A stretch of 46,065 nucleotides of DNA from Acidithiobacillales bacterium SM1_46 (GTDB lineage Bacteria > Pseudomonadota > Gammaproteobacteria > Acidiferrobacterales > Sulfurifustaceae): contig LJVB01000006.1 in the NCBI GenBank assembly GCA_001304215.1, positions 1 to 46,065 on the forward strand. Direction: 5' to 3'. The notes beneath the pieces were generated by a model that ran no database searches, was not told the DNA's origin, and was given only the letters and a program-made list of their open reading frames with translations. Below are positions 1-9,153 of this stretch, piece by piece. How positions within the stretch are numbered: the stretch's first letter is position 1; each line of letters opens with the position of its first letter. A program made the translations under genes and the position numbers.

Positions 1-43
1 CCGGTGCTGCGGCCGTACGGGCCAAGGCAGAGACGCCCGAACA

Positions 44-562
44 TTAGGGCCGCTCGGGTAGAAACGGGCGGTACTGCACCGCGAGGATGTAGAAGGTGGT
101 TTGGCCCTTCGGCAGATCGACTGTCACCTCGTCCCCGGCGGCGTGCTTGAGCAGTGCGCGGGCGAGTGGTGCGTCGATGCTGATGTATTCCGCTGCACTG
201 TCGAACTCGTCCGGGCCGACGATCCGGTAGCGGTGTCGATTGCCGTCATCGTTCTCGAGTTCCACCCAGGCACCAAAAAAGATCCGGCTCGGATCATCCG
301 GCGGTCGATCCACCACCGTCAGATCGCCGAGTCGCTTTTGCAGGTAGCGCACCCGCCGGTCGATTTCACGCAAGCGCTTCTTTCCGTAGATGTACTCGGC
401 ATTCTCGGAGCGATCGCCCATCGCTGCAGCTTCTGACACCGCCTGGGTGACGCGCGGGCGTTCCACTCGCCACAACTGATCGAGCTCGGCACGCAGGCGC
501 TCCCGGCCCTCCGGGGTGATGTAGCGCGAGCTGGGGGGCGCGGGAAGGCGGTTACGGCCCAT
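44..562 (-). CDS. greB: transcription elongation factor GreB
   Basis: GreB binds in the secondary channel of RNA polymerase and stimulates cleavage of backtracked transcripts, rescuing arrested complexes. The 172-residue product has the family layout: an N-terminal antiparallel coiled coil (about residues 15-90) whose tip carries GDRSENAEY, close to the GreA/GreB tip GDLSENAEY with its acidic residues, then a C-terminal FKBP-like domain (about 92-165). The basic, Arg-rich coil ([18 protein letters not shown]) favours GreB over GreA. It is slightly longer than E. coli GreB (158 aa) because of a short N-terminal extension. It is divergent from the kinase gene at 724 across an A/T-rich spacer that probably holds both promoters. 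A 6-bp hairpin (CCCCAT/ATGGGG, 591-605) lies in its leader. Confidence 0.95.
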   Translation of the reverse strand: MGRNRLPAPPSSRYITPEGRERLRAELDQLWRVERPRVTQAVSEAAAMGDRSENAEYIYGKKRLREIDRRVRYLQKRLGDLTVVDRPPDDPSRIFFGAWVELENDDGNRHRYRIVGPDEFDSAAEYISIDAPLARALLKHAAGDEVTVDLPKGQTTFYILAVQYRPFLPERP

Positions 563-723
563 GTCTGGTCAGCAATTCGTCCAAGTTAGCCCCCATATGA
601 TGGGGCGGCGGTTGCCGGCGGATCGGTCGGCTGCTATCTACAATTAACCAATACATAAGTGATTCGACTGGCGCACGCAACGTCTGGACGTCGCGTGTCC
701 TCCTATTTATCGACGGGAGTCCC

Positions 724-2958
724 TTGCCGACCCAGCTCTCACCACCGGGCCAGACCAACTCGAATGCCTTGCCGGTCGGTTACCGGCTGGGTGAGTACGA
801 GTTCGAGGGCGTGCTCGGCCACGGCGGTTTTGGCATCACCTATGTTGCGCGCGACGTGCGCCTTGGCGCACGCGTGGCGATCAAGGAATACTTTCCGCAG
901 GCCTACGCCGGCCGCGACGCCGCCGAGCAGAGCATCCATCCTTTCACGCGCACCCCGAACGACGCCGAGAACTATCGCTGGGGCCTGGAGGCGTTCCTGA
1001 CTGAAGCGCAAGCGCTCGCCAGGTTCAAGCATACCCACATCGTGCGCGTGCTGCGTTTTCTTGAGGCCAACGGCACCGCCTACCTCGTCATGGAGTATGA
1101 GGAGGGCGCGAGCCTGCTCACGTCTCTGCGCAAGCACTCGGGCTTTCTAGACGAGTCGACGCTGCTCGGCGTGTTCCTGCCGATCCTGACCGGATTGCAG
1201 GCCGTGCACGATGCAGGGCTCCTGCACCTTGATATCAAACCCGACAATATCTATTTGCGTCGCGACGGCCAACCGATGTTGATCGACTTCGGTTCGGCGC
1301 GCCAGGTGCGCGGCGGTGACAGTGCGCAGAAGGTGGCGCTGTCGCGCGGTTACGCAGCGCCTGAGCAGTATCCGGGGCACGGGGAGCGCGGTCCGTGGAC
1401 CGACGTTTACGGCGTCGGAGCGGCCATCTATCGCTGCATCACCGGTAAAGAGCCTACGGATGCGATGGAGCGCATGATCGGTGTGGCCAAGATAAAGCAC
1501 GATCCGATGGTGGCGGCCACCGCACTCGAGCGCCCGCAGTATTCGAAACACATTCGTGAATGCGTCGATGCGGCGCTGCAACTTGATGCCGGGTCGCGAC
1601 CGTCCAGTGCGCGTGTTCTTCAAAACGGCCTCATGGGAAAGGGGCTGAAGGACGCGGACACCCGGACCTTTGTGCCATTTGGAAAAGGACCGGGATTCAT
1701 CGGCGTGGCTGGCGGGCCGGAGCAAACGCGCCGGCGGCGCAGGTCGCGCAGCACCTTCGAGTGGCTGGTGGCAACCGCGGTGCTGATCACCACGGCCGCA
1801 GTGGTTATACCCAAGATCCTGATGGATACCGGCCGGCTCACGGACACCGAATTGCTCAACCTGATCGACGAGTACAAGACGGTCGCGATCGAGAAGAGCA
1901 CGGAGATCCGTCGCTACATTAACGAAGACATACTCGGAATGCGCCATCGTCCGGAACTCCCGCCGCCAAGACCAGTGTTCACACGTAAGCGCGAGGCGGC
2001 GCACGCGGCCCCGTCAGTGGTGGCATTCAATCCGCAGGCGACAGTCGCGTACACGCTGGCGCTTCCGGGCAACCCGGGGGCATTGGCGTTCGCCAAGGCG
2101 GGGTCACTGCTCGCGGTGGCGCTCGATACGGGCGCGGTGGAGCTTTGGAGCACCACAACGGGCGAGCGCGTGCGCGCGCTCGCGCCGCCGGGTGCCGAGC
2201 CCGCGGTAGTGGCGGCATCGGCCGATGGGCGCTGGCTCGCCTGGTCCGGCAAGGACCGCAGCCTGTGGTTATGGGATGCGCGCGAGGATCGTGCGCCGCT
2301 GGTGTTGCCGGGTCACATTGAGGCGGTGAGTGCGCTGGCGTTTTCGCCGGATGGGCATCTGCTCGCTTCGGCAGGTCGCGAGTCTAGCGTCATCCTTTGG
2401 GAGGTCGAATCGGGCAAGCGCCACCAGGATGCACTGCCCACCCGGGCCTCGATTCGCGCGCTGGCGTTTGCGCCGAACGGGCGGGTTCTCGCTGGCGCCG
2501 ATGCGGACGGCGGCCTGCAGTACTGGGGCATATCGGTCAGAGATAGCACCGACGGCGAGGCGCTGCCGGTCCGAAAATATGGGCCCGCAGCCGAGATGTC
2601 CTACTTGTCTGTTGCGGACAATGCACTTACGAGCGTGGCGTTTTCGCCCGACGGCAAGTGGCTTGCCGTCGGTGGCGATGCGAGCTTTCTCAAGCTGCTC
2701 GAAGTCGGGGTGGGGCGCAATGATCGCACGCTTACGCCCGCCCCCGATACCGTGCTGTCACTGGCCTTTACACCGGATCGCAAGTGGCTACTGGTCACCG
2801 GTTCCGACAGCGCGATTCGCTCATGGCAGTTGGAAAGCACCGCCGCCGGGAAATCGTTGCATGGCCACAATCACGACGTCTATGCGGTGACCGTTTCCTC
2901 TGACGGTCAGCTGATTGCTTCGGGCGGCGATGACCGAACTGTCCGCATCTGGAAATAG
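724..2958 (+). CDS. transmembrane Ser/Thr protein kinase with C-terminal WD40 propeller
   Basis: Predicted membrane receptor-type Hanks kinase of 744 aa. Kinase domain at about residues 22-290: Gly-rich loop LGHGGFGITY, VAIKEY lysine, catalytic loop HLDIKPDN, DFGSAR magnesium loop and APE as YAAPEQY, so every key catalytic residue is present. A single hydrophobic segment follows at about 344-364 (FEWLVATAVLITTAAVV). The rest holds seven WD40-like repeats ending in W-x or L-x pairs (for example LAFSPDGHLLASAGRESSV, SGGDDRTVRIW), enough for one closed seven-blade propeller. Topology suggests kinase in the cytoplasm and propeller in the periplasm. The start is TTG at 724, with GGAG 4 nt upstream; it is not certain. 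It stands alone between greB and a convergent hydrolase gene 6 nt away. Substrate and ligand are unknown. Confidence 0.88.
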   Translation: MPTQLSPPGQTNSNALPVGYRLGEYEFEGVLGHGGFGITYVARDVRLGARVAIKEYFPQAYAGRDAAEQSIHPFTRTPNDAENYRWGLEAFLTEAQALARFKHTHIVRVLRFLEANGTAYLVMEYEEGASLLTSLRKHSGFLDESTLLGVFLPILTGLQAVHDAGLLHLDIKPDNIYLRRDGQPMLIDFGSARQVRGGDSAQKVALSRGYAAPEQYPGHGERGPWTDVYGVGAAIYRCITGKEPTDAMERMIGVAKIKHDPMVAATALERPQYSKHIRECVDAALQLDAGSRPSSARVLQNGLMGKGLKDADTRTFVPFGKGPGFIGVAGGPEQTRRRRRSRSTFEWLVATAVLITTAAVVIPKILMDTGRLTDTELLNLIDEYKTVAIEKSTEIRRYINEDILGMRHRPELPPPRPVFTRKREAAHAAPSVVAFNPQATVAYTLALPGNPGALAFAKAGSLLAVALDTGAVELWSTTTGERVRALAPPGAEPAVVAASADGRWLAWSGKDRSLWLWDAREDRAPLVLPGHIEAVSALAFSPDGHLLASAGRESSVILWEVESGKRHQDALPTRASIRALAFAPNGRVLAGADADGGLQYWGISVRDSTDGEALPVRKYGPAAEMSYLSVADNALTSVAFSPDGKWLAVGGDASFLKLLEVGVGRNDRTLTPAPDTVLSLAFTPDRKWLLVTGSDSAIRSWQLESTAAGKSLHGHNHDVYAVTVSSDGQLIASGGDDRTVRIWK

Positions 2959-2964
2959 CAGGGG

Positions 2965-3540
2965 TCACGCTGCGAGACTCGCGTACAGCGCACGGATTTC
3001 CGGTAACGCCTGGGGCAGGTGTTCGAACCGATGGCTTCCGCCCGGGTATACGATGGTGCACCCGCAGCCACGATAGAACTGGCGCACTGCCCGGACGTCA
3101 ATAACCTCGTCGGCCTCATCGATCAAGACCAACGTCGGCGTCTGTCGCCGACATTCCTGCAAGGCGTAGGCACCGAAGGCATCGACGTCCGCGTCGGTGA
3201 GAACGTAGCGTTCGCCGGTGGCCTCGTTCGCTTGCGGTCCGACATGGCCGCGCAAGCCAATATGCGGGTTTACCGCCGGGTTGATGAGCACCATTCCGGC
3301 ATGGAATTCGGGGGCGAGCACCGGTGCGTAGCATCCGCCGAGCGAGCTGCCGACGAGCAGCAGGCGGTCCTGCTGTGAGCGCAGACTCGCAAGGTACGCG
3401 CGTAGTTGGGCCATTGCCTCGTGCGCGCGGTGAGCCGGATAGGTGGGGGAAAGCACCTGAACCGGCGCAAGCTGCTTGCGCAGCCATGTGGCTTTGGCGG
3501 AGCTGCCGGCGCTATTCAGGCCATGCAGGTAGACGATCAT
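2965..3540 (-). CDS. YqiA/UPF0227-type alpha/beta-hydrolase (putative esterase)
   Basis: A 191-residue single-domain alpha/beta hydrolase. It opens with the strand-turn MIVYLHGLNSA that forms the oxyanion region. It has the nucleophile elbow GSSLGG (about residues 64-69), an acid-containing LVLIDEADEVID segment (about 137-148) and a catalytic histidine in PGGSHRFEHL near the C-terminus. Size and motifs fit the YqiA group of small esterases, which act on short-chain esters and sit next to parE in enterobacteria. Neither parE nor cpdA is beside it here. The gene precedes nothing obvious in an operon: the deacetylase gene ends 23 nt upstream and reads the same way, so the two may be cotranscribed. 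Natural substrate unknown. Confidence 0.8.
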   Translation of the reverse strand: MIVYLHGLNSAGSSAKATWLRKQLAPVQVLSPTYPAHRAHEAMAQLRAYLASLRSQQDRLLLVGSSLGGCYAPVLAPEFHAGMVLINPAVNPHIGLRGHVGPQANEATGERYVLTDADVDAFGAYALQECRRQTPTLVLIDEADEVIDVRAVRQFYRGCGCTIVYPGGSHRFEHLPQALPEIRALYASLAA

Positions 3541-3563
3541 GTGCCGGCGCCTGCGCGTTGCGC

Positions 3564-4406
3564 CTAGCGCGTGGCGCGTTCCTCGTCGGGATTGACACGC
3601 ACCTGCTCGGTGATGGGTTGAGGTGCGGGCTCCGGTGCGATCAGCTTGCCTACGGTCACGAACTCATAGCCCTTGGCGCGCAGCCGCTGCACGATCTCGG
3701 GCAGGGCCTCAGCGGTATGTCGTCCGCGACCGTTCATGTGCATGACCACGATCGAGCCATTGCGCGCGTGCCGCGTGACGTGCTCGATCAGGCGCTTCTT
3801 GCTGGCGCGCCGGTCTGGGTCGCCGGACGCCAGGTCGAACTGCACGGTGGTGAGTCCCATGTCGGCGGCGAGATTCACCACCTGCTCGTCGATCTCACCA
3901 TAGGGCGCGCGAAACAGCGTCGCATAGCGCCCGGTGAGCGTGTACATCACGTTTTGCGTCCACTCGATTTCGTTCCGCAGGCGTTGGGGGGAGACCTCGC
4001 GCGGATGCGGGTGCAGGAAGGTGTGGTTGCCGAGTTCGAACAGCGGATGCCAGGCCAGCAGTCGTGTCTCGTGCGGATGTTCCTCCATCCACTTGCCGCC
4101 GAGAAACAGCGTCGCCGGGACGTTCAGGTCGATGAGCGCGCGGATGATGCGCTCGTCGTACTGGCTGGGTTTGTGCGTCGAGCAGGCATCAAAGGTGAGC
4201 GCGATAAGCTTCTTTGCGCGCGATCCGCTGGAGATTACTTGTGGTGTAACCGATTCCAGCGCCGGCGCATTCATTGGGTTGCCCGCTGGAGGCGAAAAGG
4301 CGAGTTCGCGCTCCTTGTCAGGCGCCGGTTCCAGCATCGCGCAACCGCCGAGCAGCACGGCGCCGGCGAGCAGGCCAAGGCGGGCAGAAGGGAACCAGGA
4401 TGACAT
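3564..4406 (-). CDS. lipoprotein polysaccharide deacetylase (NodB homology, CE4-like)
   Basis: Predicted outer-membrane or periplasmic lipoprotein of 280 aa that would remove acetyl groups from an N-acetylated polysaccharide. I start it at 4406 (MSSWFPSARLG), 23 codons inside the track ORF, because this gives a clean signal peptide with lipobox LLGGC. The NodB domain spans about residues 60-255: motif 1 is TFDAC, motif 2 is HTFLHPH with the two metal histidines, motif 3 is FRAPYG. The usual TFDDG metal aspartate is replaced by Ala (TFDAC); a group of proteobacterial deacetylases has this form, so it may bind metal differently rather than be dead. Probably cotranscribed with the hydrolase downstream. 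The target polymer is unknown. Confidence 0.85.
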   Translation of the reverse strand: MSSWFPSARLGLLAGAVLLGGCAMLEPAPDKERELAFSPPAGNPMNAPALESVTPQVISSGSRAKKLIALTFDACSTHKPSQYDERIIRALIDLNVPATLFLGGKWMEEHPHETRLLAWHPLFELGNHTFLHPHPREVSPQRLRNEIEWTQNVMYTLTGRYATLFRAPYGEIDEQVVNLAADMGLTTVQFDLASGDPDRRASKKRLIEHVTRHARNGSIVVMHMNGRGRHTAEALPEIVQRLRAKGYEFVTVGKLIAPEPAPQPITEQVRVNPDEERATR

Positions 4407-4512
4407 GGGTCTGGTGAATTGGGCGCGAGCGGTTATTGTTAAACTGTAGACTACGCAATGGACAACGGGTTCCACGTCGCAGCTTCATGTTCGTGGCAAC
4501 CGGAGGGAGTAG

Positions 4513-5586
4513 ATGAGTCATCTTTTTGCGCCGCTGAAACTGCGTGATCTGCGGTTTCGCAACCGCATTTTTGTCTCGCCCATGTGCCAGTATTCCGCCG
4601 AGCAGCGCGACGGTATGCCGGACAACTGGCATCTTGTGCATCTCGGCAGCCGGGCGGTTGGCGGTGCGGGACTGGTCATGGTGGAGGCCACAGGCGTGTC
4701 CCCCGCCGGTCGCATTTCGCCGCAGGATCTCGGGCTATGGTCAGACGCGCAGCGCGATGCCTTTCGTCCTATCACCGAATTCATCCGCGCCCAAGGCGCG
4801 GTTGCGGCGATCCAGTTGGCACACGCCGGCCGTAAGGCCTCCACCGATCAGCCGTGGCGCGGCGGCGCGCCGCTCGCGCCGGAAAAGGGCGGTTGGCAGC
4901 CACTTGCACCAAGCGCGCTTCCCTTTGCGCCCGACTCAACCACCCCGCATGCGCTAACAGCAAAAGAGATCGACACAGTCGTTCATGACTTTGCGGACGC
5001 CACAGCCCGGGCACTGTCAGCCGGGTTCGAGGTGATTGAAATTCACATGGCGCATGGCTATCTGTTGCATAACTTCCTCTCGCCACTCTCGAACCAGCGA
5101 ACCGACGCCTACGGCGGCAGCCTCGAGAATCGGGCACGCTTGCCGCTCGCCGTGGCGCGTGCGGTGCGCGCTCTCTGGCCCGAGAACTGGCCCGTGTTCG
5201 TGCGCATCTCGGCGAGCGATTGGATGGAGGGCGGTTGGGATCTCGCGCAGTCCATCCGGCTCTCACGGTGGTTTAAGGAGTCGGGTATTGATCTTGTCGA
5301 CTGCTCGAGCGGCGGGTTAAGCCCCGATGCGAGTATCCCGGCGGCGCCTGGCTACCAGGTTCCGTTCGCCGCGGCGATTCGCCGCGAGGCAGGCATTGCC
5401 ACTGGTGCCGTCGGGCTCATCACTGAACCCGCGCAAGCCGAGCGTATCGTGGCGAGTGGCGAGGCCGATGTGGTGCTGCTCGCGCGCGCCATGCTGCGCG
5501 ATCCCTATTGGCCGTTGCACGCCGCACAGGCACTTGGGACGGACGTGCCGTGGCCACCGCAGTACCTGCGGGCAAAGCCGGGTTGA
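4513..5586 (+). CDS. namA: NADH:flavin oxidoreductase, YqjM-class Old Yellow Enzyme
   Basis: FMN-dependent ene-reductase of the YqjM/NamA class, which reduces activated C=C bonds of enones and similar electrophiles with NADPH. The 357-aa TIM barrel shows the class marker cysteine in SPMCQYS (about residue 25), substrate-binding HAGRK (about 110), the family EIHMAHGYLLHNFLSPLSN segment with the active-site H..H pair (about 175-195) and phosphate-binding VLLARAMLRDPYWP near the end. The start at 4513 has a strong GGAGGGAG site 3-4 nt upstream. It is divergent from the deacetylase gene. Likely role is detoxification of electrophiles; the physiological substrate cannot be told from sequence. Confidence 0.92.
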   Translation: MSHLFAPLKLRDLRFRNRIFVSPMCQYSAEQRDGMPDNWHLVHLGSRAVGGAGLVMVEATGVSPAGRISPQDLGLWSDAQRDAFRPITEFIRAQGAVAAIQLAHAGRKASTDQPWRGGAPLAPEKGGWQPLAPSALPFAPDSTTPHALTAKEIDTVVHDFADATARALSAGFEVIEIHMAHGYLLHNFLSPLSNQRTDAYGGSLENRARLPLAVARAVRALWPENWPVFVRISASDWMEGGWDLAQSIRLSRWFKESGIDLVDCSSGGLSPDASIPAAPGYQVPFAAAIRREAGIATGAVGLITEPAQAERIVASGEADVVLLARAMLRDPYWPLHAAQALGTDVPWPPQYLRAKPG

Positions 5587-5622
5587 ACCAGTTTCATCCG
5601 CGAGGCATCCAACTCCTAGCAT

Positions 5623-6387
5623 ATGCGTAACAGCACCACACGCTTTCTCACGATCGCTGCATTGTTGCTCGTGGCGCTTACAGGTTACTTCGCCTGGGAG
5701 TACCTGCGCATGCGCGAGGCCCTGGAAGAGGCGAGTGGTCGCAATGCGGAGCTGATGTTCGAAGCCAATCGGGCGCGCGACGAGCTCAAGGCCATGAGTC
5801 AGCGGCTGGAGCAGGATCTCGCCAAGGTATCGAAGGAAAAGGAGGCGGAGCTCGAACGGCTCAAGGGCACGCACGATGAGATGGTCAAGGGCCTGCAGAA
5901 GGAGATCGAAGCGGGTGAAGTCACCATTACGCGGCTCGCCGACCGGTTGTCGGTGAAGATGGTCGATCGAATTCTCTTTCCAATTGGCGAGGCGGCAATC
6001 GGGGAGCCCGGTCGCAAGGTGCTCGAGCGCGTGGCCAAGGTTCTGGCGCAGGCCCAGGACAAGACCATCCGCATCGAGGGCCATACCGACAACGTTCCGA
6101 TCGGCAAGCAATTGCGCGATCGTTATCCGACCAACTGGGAGCTCTCTACCGCGCGCGCCACGACGGTCGCGCGCATACTGCAGCAGGCGAGCGGCGTCGA
6201 TCCGGCCGCGTTCGAGGCAGTGGGCCTCGGCGAGTTTCACCCGGTGGCGGACAATCGCACCGAGAAGGGGCGCAGTCTCAATCGCCGCATCGAAATCCAG
6301 CTCTACCCGCGTGTCCGGGCGCTCGCCCAGGAACTGCCTATTTCGTCAGGTGCGCCCACTCCAGGGGACTCCCCTGCCAAGCCCTAG
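5623..6387 (+). CDS. membrane-anchored OmpA/MotB-domain protein
   Basis: A 254-aa envelope protein. Residues 8-25 (TIAALLLVALTGYFAWEYL) form an N-terminal membrane anchor. Residues 30-105 are a charged coiled coil rich in Glu and Lys. The C-terminal OmpA-like peptidoglycan-binding domain (about 120-232) carries IRIEGHTDNVPIG, followed by NWELSTARATTVARIL and NRRIEIQLYP. This build (TM, coiled coil, OmpA_C) is that of MotB-like or YiaD-like cell-wall tethers, but no motA partner is adjacent, so a flagellar stator role is not supported. It lies 36 nt after the Old Yellow Enzyme gene and 113 nt before clsB, all on the same strand. Confidence 0.85.
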   Translation: MRNSTTRFLTIAALLLVALTGYFAWEYLRMREALEEASGRNAELMFEANRARDELKAMSQRLEQDLAKVSKEKEAELERLKGTHDEMVKGLQKEIEAGEVTITRLADRLSVKMVDRILFPIGEAAIGEPGRKVLERVAKVLAQAQDKTIRIEGHTDNVPIGKQLRDRYPTNWELSTARATTVARILQQASGVDPAAFEAVGLGEFHPVADNRTEKGRSLNRRIEIQLYPRVRALAQELPISSGAPTPGDSPAKP

Positions 6388-6500
6388 GGAACAGCGAGTC
6401 AAGCTGGTAGATTTTCACCGCAGGATCGAAGAAATCGCGGCCCACGGGATACCGACCGGGTGCGCGCGATCGCGACCGCGCTTGGCAACGGACAAGCATC

Positions 6501-7685
6501 ATGAACCTGGATCGTCCACGCAAGTTTTCGTTTCCCTGGCGCGTGGGAAACCGATTCACTTTGCTGGTCGATGGGGAGCGGTTCTTCCCACGCATGCTGT
6601 CAGCCATCGATGCGGCGCGCTCACATGTGCTTCTCGAAATCTATCTGTTCGAATCCGGTGTCGTGGCGGATCGCTTCATTGCCGCGCTCACGCGCGCGGC
6701 CGGTCGGGGTGTGGCCGTGAAGCTACTGCTCGATGCATACGGGGCGCACGGCCTGTACTCGCCAGACCGTGCGCGGCTGGTCGCAGGTGGTGTAGACGTG
6801 CGCTACTACAATCCGCTCCAGATGCGCCAGTGGCTCGGCAACATGTTTCGGGACCATCGCAAACTCCTGGTCGTGGATGGCGAGATCGCCTATACGAGCG
6901 GGGCCGGAATCACGGACCAGTTCCATCCGGCGCATGATGCGGCGCGCGCCTGGCGCGAAACCGCCGTGGAGGCCGGTGGCCCGGTGGTGGCGGACTGGCA
7001 GGCACTCTTCGTGCGAAATTGGGAACAGCACACCGGCGAAGCGCTCGTGCTGCCACCCGCGACGAGCGAGCCCGTTCCGGGCGGTGTGCCGGGGCGGGTT
7101 GTGATCTCGAGTGCATTGGTCAATCAGGACATCAAGCGCTCGCTCTACACGCGGGTGCGCCGTGCACGCCGGCGGGTCTGGATCGAGACCGCCTATTTCG
7201 TCCCCTCACGCAGGGTTCTGCGCGCCTTGCAGCACGCAGCCGCCCGCGGAGTCGATGTGCGGCTACTGTTACCCGGACCCTACACCGACCATCCCGCCGT
7301 GCGCCATGCTGGCCGGCGTTTCTATGGCCGCTTGCTCAAGCGCGGCGTGCGCATATTCGAGTACCAACCGCGTTTCCTGCACGCCAAGACCGTACTGGCC
7401 GATGACTGGGTATCGATCGGATCGAGTAACCTCGACCGCTGGAACTTGCGCTGGAATCTGGAGGCCAACCAGGAGATCCACAGCGAGCCCTTTGCCGCCG
7501 AGGTGGCTGACATGGTCGAGAACGATTTCTCCGAAAGCAAGGAGCTGCATTACCAGCTCTGGCGGCAGCGCCCGCTCCGTGAGCGACTGCGCGAACGCTG
7601 GTGGGGTCGGGTCGATGCGTGGCTCGAGAGCATCGGCCGGCGGCGTGGGGTGCGCCGGCGCATGGCACGTCGGAGCGTGCCGTGA
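6501..7685 (+). CDS. clsB: cardiolipin synthase B-type phospholipase D family enzyme
   Basis: A 394-aa phosphatidyl-transferase with two phospholipase-D motifs: HRKLLVVD in RDHRKLLVVDGEIAYTSG (about residue 118) and HAKTVLAD followed by IGSSNLD (about 295-310). It lacks N-terminal membrane helices, and length and layout match ClsB/YbhO, which makes cardiolipin or transfers phosphatidyl groups at the inner membrane, rather than the two-helix ClsA. The basic C-terminal tail (RRRGVRRRMARR) could contact anionic lipids. The stop TGA overlaps the GTG start of the next gene by 3 nt, so the two are translationally coupled. Confidence 0.9.
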   Translation: MNLDRPRKFSFPWRVGNRFTLLVDGERFFPRMLSAIDAARSHVLLEIYLFESGVVADRFIAALTRAAGRGVAVKLLLDAYGAHGLYSPDRARLVAGGVDVRYYNPLQMRQWLGNMFRDHRKLLVVDGEIAYTSGAGITDQFHPAHDAARAWRETAVEAGGPVVADWQALFVRNWEQHTGEALVLPPATSEPVPGGVPGRVVISSALVNQDIKRSLYTRVRRARRRVWIETAYFVPSRRVLRALQHAAARGVDVRLLLPGPYTDHPAVRHAGRRFYGRLLKRGVRIFEYQPRFLHAKTVLADDWVSIGSSNLDRWNLRWNLEANQEIHSEPFAAEVADMVENDFSESKELHYQLWRQRPLRERLRERWWGRVDAWLESIGRRRGVRRRMARRSVP

Positions 7686-8632
7686 GCGAGCGCGTCGTTT
7701 TTCTGGATCGCGCCAGCGTCCGCGCAGACTTTCGCCGCCCGGAATTCGACCATGTGTGGGTCGACTACCCGCAAACCCTGCCGCAGGAGGGGGTCGGTCG
7801 CCTGTCGGGTGCGACGATTTCCATCAGCAACAAGGTGCCGATCATGGGCAACACGATTGCGCAGTTGCCCGCGTTGCGCATGATCGCGGTGTGCGCGACT
7901 GGCACCAACAACGTCGATCTCGATGCCTGCCGCGCGCGCGGTATCGTGGTAAGCAATATCCGCGACTACGCCACCCACACCGTACCGGAGCATGTGTTCA
8001 TGCTGATGCTCGCATTGCGGCGCAACCTGCTCGCCTATCGTGCTGCTGTGCAGGCCGGCGAGTGGCAGCGTGCCGGGCGTTTCTGCCTCATGGACTATCC
8101 CATCGAGGACTTGCACGGCGCGACGCTTGGCATTGTTGGCGGCGGAGCCTTGGGCAGTTCGGTGCATCGCCTCGCCGAGGCGTTCGGCATGCGTGTATTG
8201 CTTGCCGAACGCAAGGGCGCGGGCGCGATCCGCGCTGGATATGCATCGTTCGACACGGTGCTGGCGGATAGCGACGTGATCACGCTGCACCTGCCGCTTA
8301 CGCCGGAGACCCGTCACCTGATCGGCACGCCGGAGCTCGCGCGCATGAGAAAGACAGCGATTCTCATCAATACTGCACGTGGCGGGCTAGTTGACGAGTC
8401 GGCGCTGGCCGCGGCATTGAAGCAGCGGCGCATTGCGGGCGCGGCATTCGATGTCCTGACAGAGGAGCCACCACGAAGCGGCAATCCCTTGCTCGATCTC
8501 GACCTGCCAAACTTCATCCTCACCCCGCACAATGCGTGGGCAAGCCGGACGGCGATGCAAGCCATGGCCGATCAGTTGATCGAGAATCTCGAGGCCTTCG
8601 CGCGCGCTGCACCGCGCAACCGCGTGGTCTAG
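7682..8632 (+). CDS. D-isomer-specific 2-hydroxyacid dehydrogenase (glycerate/hydroxypyruvate type)
   Basis: NAD(P)-dependent dehydrogenase of 316 aa. I start it at GTG 7682, 27 codons inside the track ORF, where it overlaps the clsB stop in GTGA and gives the usual N-terminus. The dinucleotide-binding motif is GIVGGGALGSSV (G-x-G-x-x-G, about residue 150). The catalytic triad is visible as Arg in NTARGGLVDE, Glu in DVLTEEPP and His in LTPHNAWAS. Size and active-site segments resemble HprA-type hydroxypyruvate/glycerate dehydrogenases, but substrate range in this family is not readable from such motifs. The 3' end overlaps the convergent CBS gene by 4 nt. Confidence 0.9.
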   Translation: MSERVVFLDRASVRADFRRPEFDHVWVDYPQTLPQEGVGRLSGATISISNKVPIMGNTIAQLPALRMIAVCATGTNNVDLDACRARGIVVSNIRDYATHTVPEHVFMLMLALRRNLLAYRAAVQAGEWQRAGRFCLMDYPIEDLHGATLGIVGGGALGSSVHRLAEAFGMRVLLAERKGAGAIRAGYASFDTVLADSDVITLHLPLTPETRHLIGTPELARMRKTAILINTARGGLVDESALAAALKQRRIAGAAFDVLTEEPPRSGNPLLDLDLPNFILTPHNAWASRTAMQAMADQLIENLEAFARAAPRNRVV

Positions 8633-9036
8633 CCGCCAGTACGCGTCAGCAGCTCGGCGAACAGGCGGCAGGCGTCGGAGATTGTGAAGACGCCAGCCAG
8701 CTTGTCCTCGCGCATCACCAGTGTGACGTCAACGTCGTGTGCCGCCATGTGATGCACCACGTCGACCAGCGGGGTGGCAGGCGCCACAGCGTAGACGGAG
8801 GGGCTACAGATGTCTTGCACGCGCGTGTTGCTGGTCACGGCCAGGTCCCAGCCCGCCGCAGCGGCGCGCGTGAGATCGCGCTCGGAAATCACCGCGACAA
8901 AACGCTCGCCTTGGCGCACCGGCAAGTGCCGGATGTGCAACTGCGTCATCAGGGTGCGCGCGCTCGCAGCGTGCGCATCGGCCTCGATGGAATAGGGGAA
9001 GGGCGTCATGACGGACTCGACGGTCGGGGTTGCCAT
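8629..9036 (-). CDS. CBS-domain pair protein
   Basis: A 135-aa stand-alone Bateman module made of two CBS domains, about residues 5-60 (VESVMTPFPYSIEADAHAAS, VISERDLTRA) and 72-130 (VQDICSPSVYAVAPATPLVD, GVFTISDACRLF). Such modules usually sense adenine nucleotides or S-adenosyl compounds and regulate a partner protein. No catalytic domain is attached and neighbours give no clue to a partner: the convergent hydroxyacid dehydrogenase gene overlaps by 4 nt, and the ACT-domain gene diverges at 9154. Target unknown. Confidence 0.88.
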   Translation of the reverse strand: MATPTVESVMTPFPYSIEADAHAASARTLMTQLHIRHLPVRQGERFVAVISERDLTRAAAAGWDLAVTSNTRVQDICSPSVYAVAPATPLVDVVHHMAAHDVDVTLVMREDKLAGVFTISDACRLFAELLTRTGG

Positions 9037-9153
9037 GGACCGGGCTCCACGTTGTTGGGCCGAAGTTGCCTACGATACCAAGCGGCGGGCCCAAGTCCAC
9101 GGGCGACCGGGATCGAGTACAATGCGGCGCATATTCCCGGCTCTCCTCGATCC

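Noticed and set aside
1230-1240. TTGATATCAA palindrome resembling an FNR site
   Set aside because: It lacks the N4 spacer and lies inside the kinase catalytic loop codons for DIK, so coding explains it.
3324-4403. 359-aa plus-strand ORF over the deacetylase
   Set aside because: Antisense to two real genes, with no recognisable domain.
3564-4406. TFDAC motif as proof of a dead deacetylase
   Set aside because: A known set of bacterial deacetylases has this form with the histidine pair kept, so inactivity cannot be claimed.
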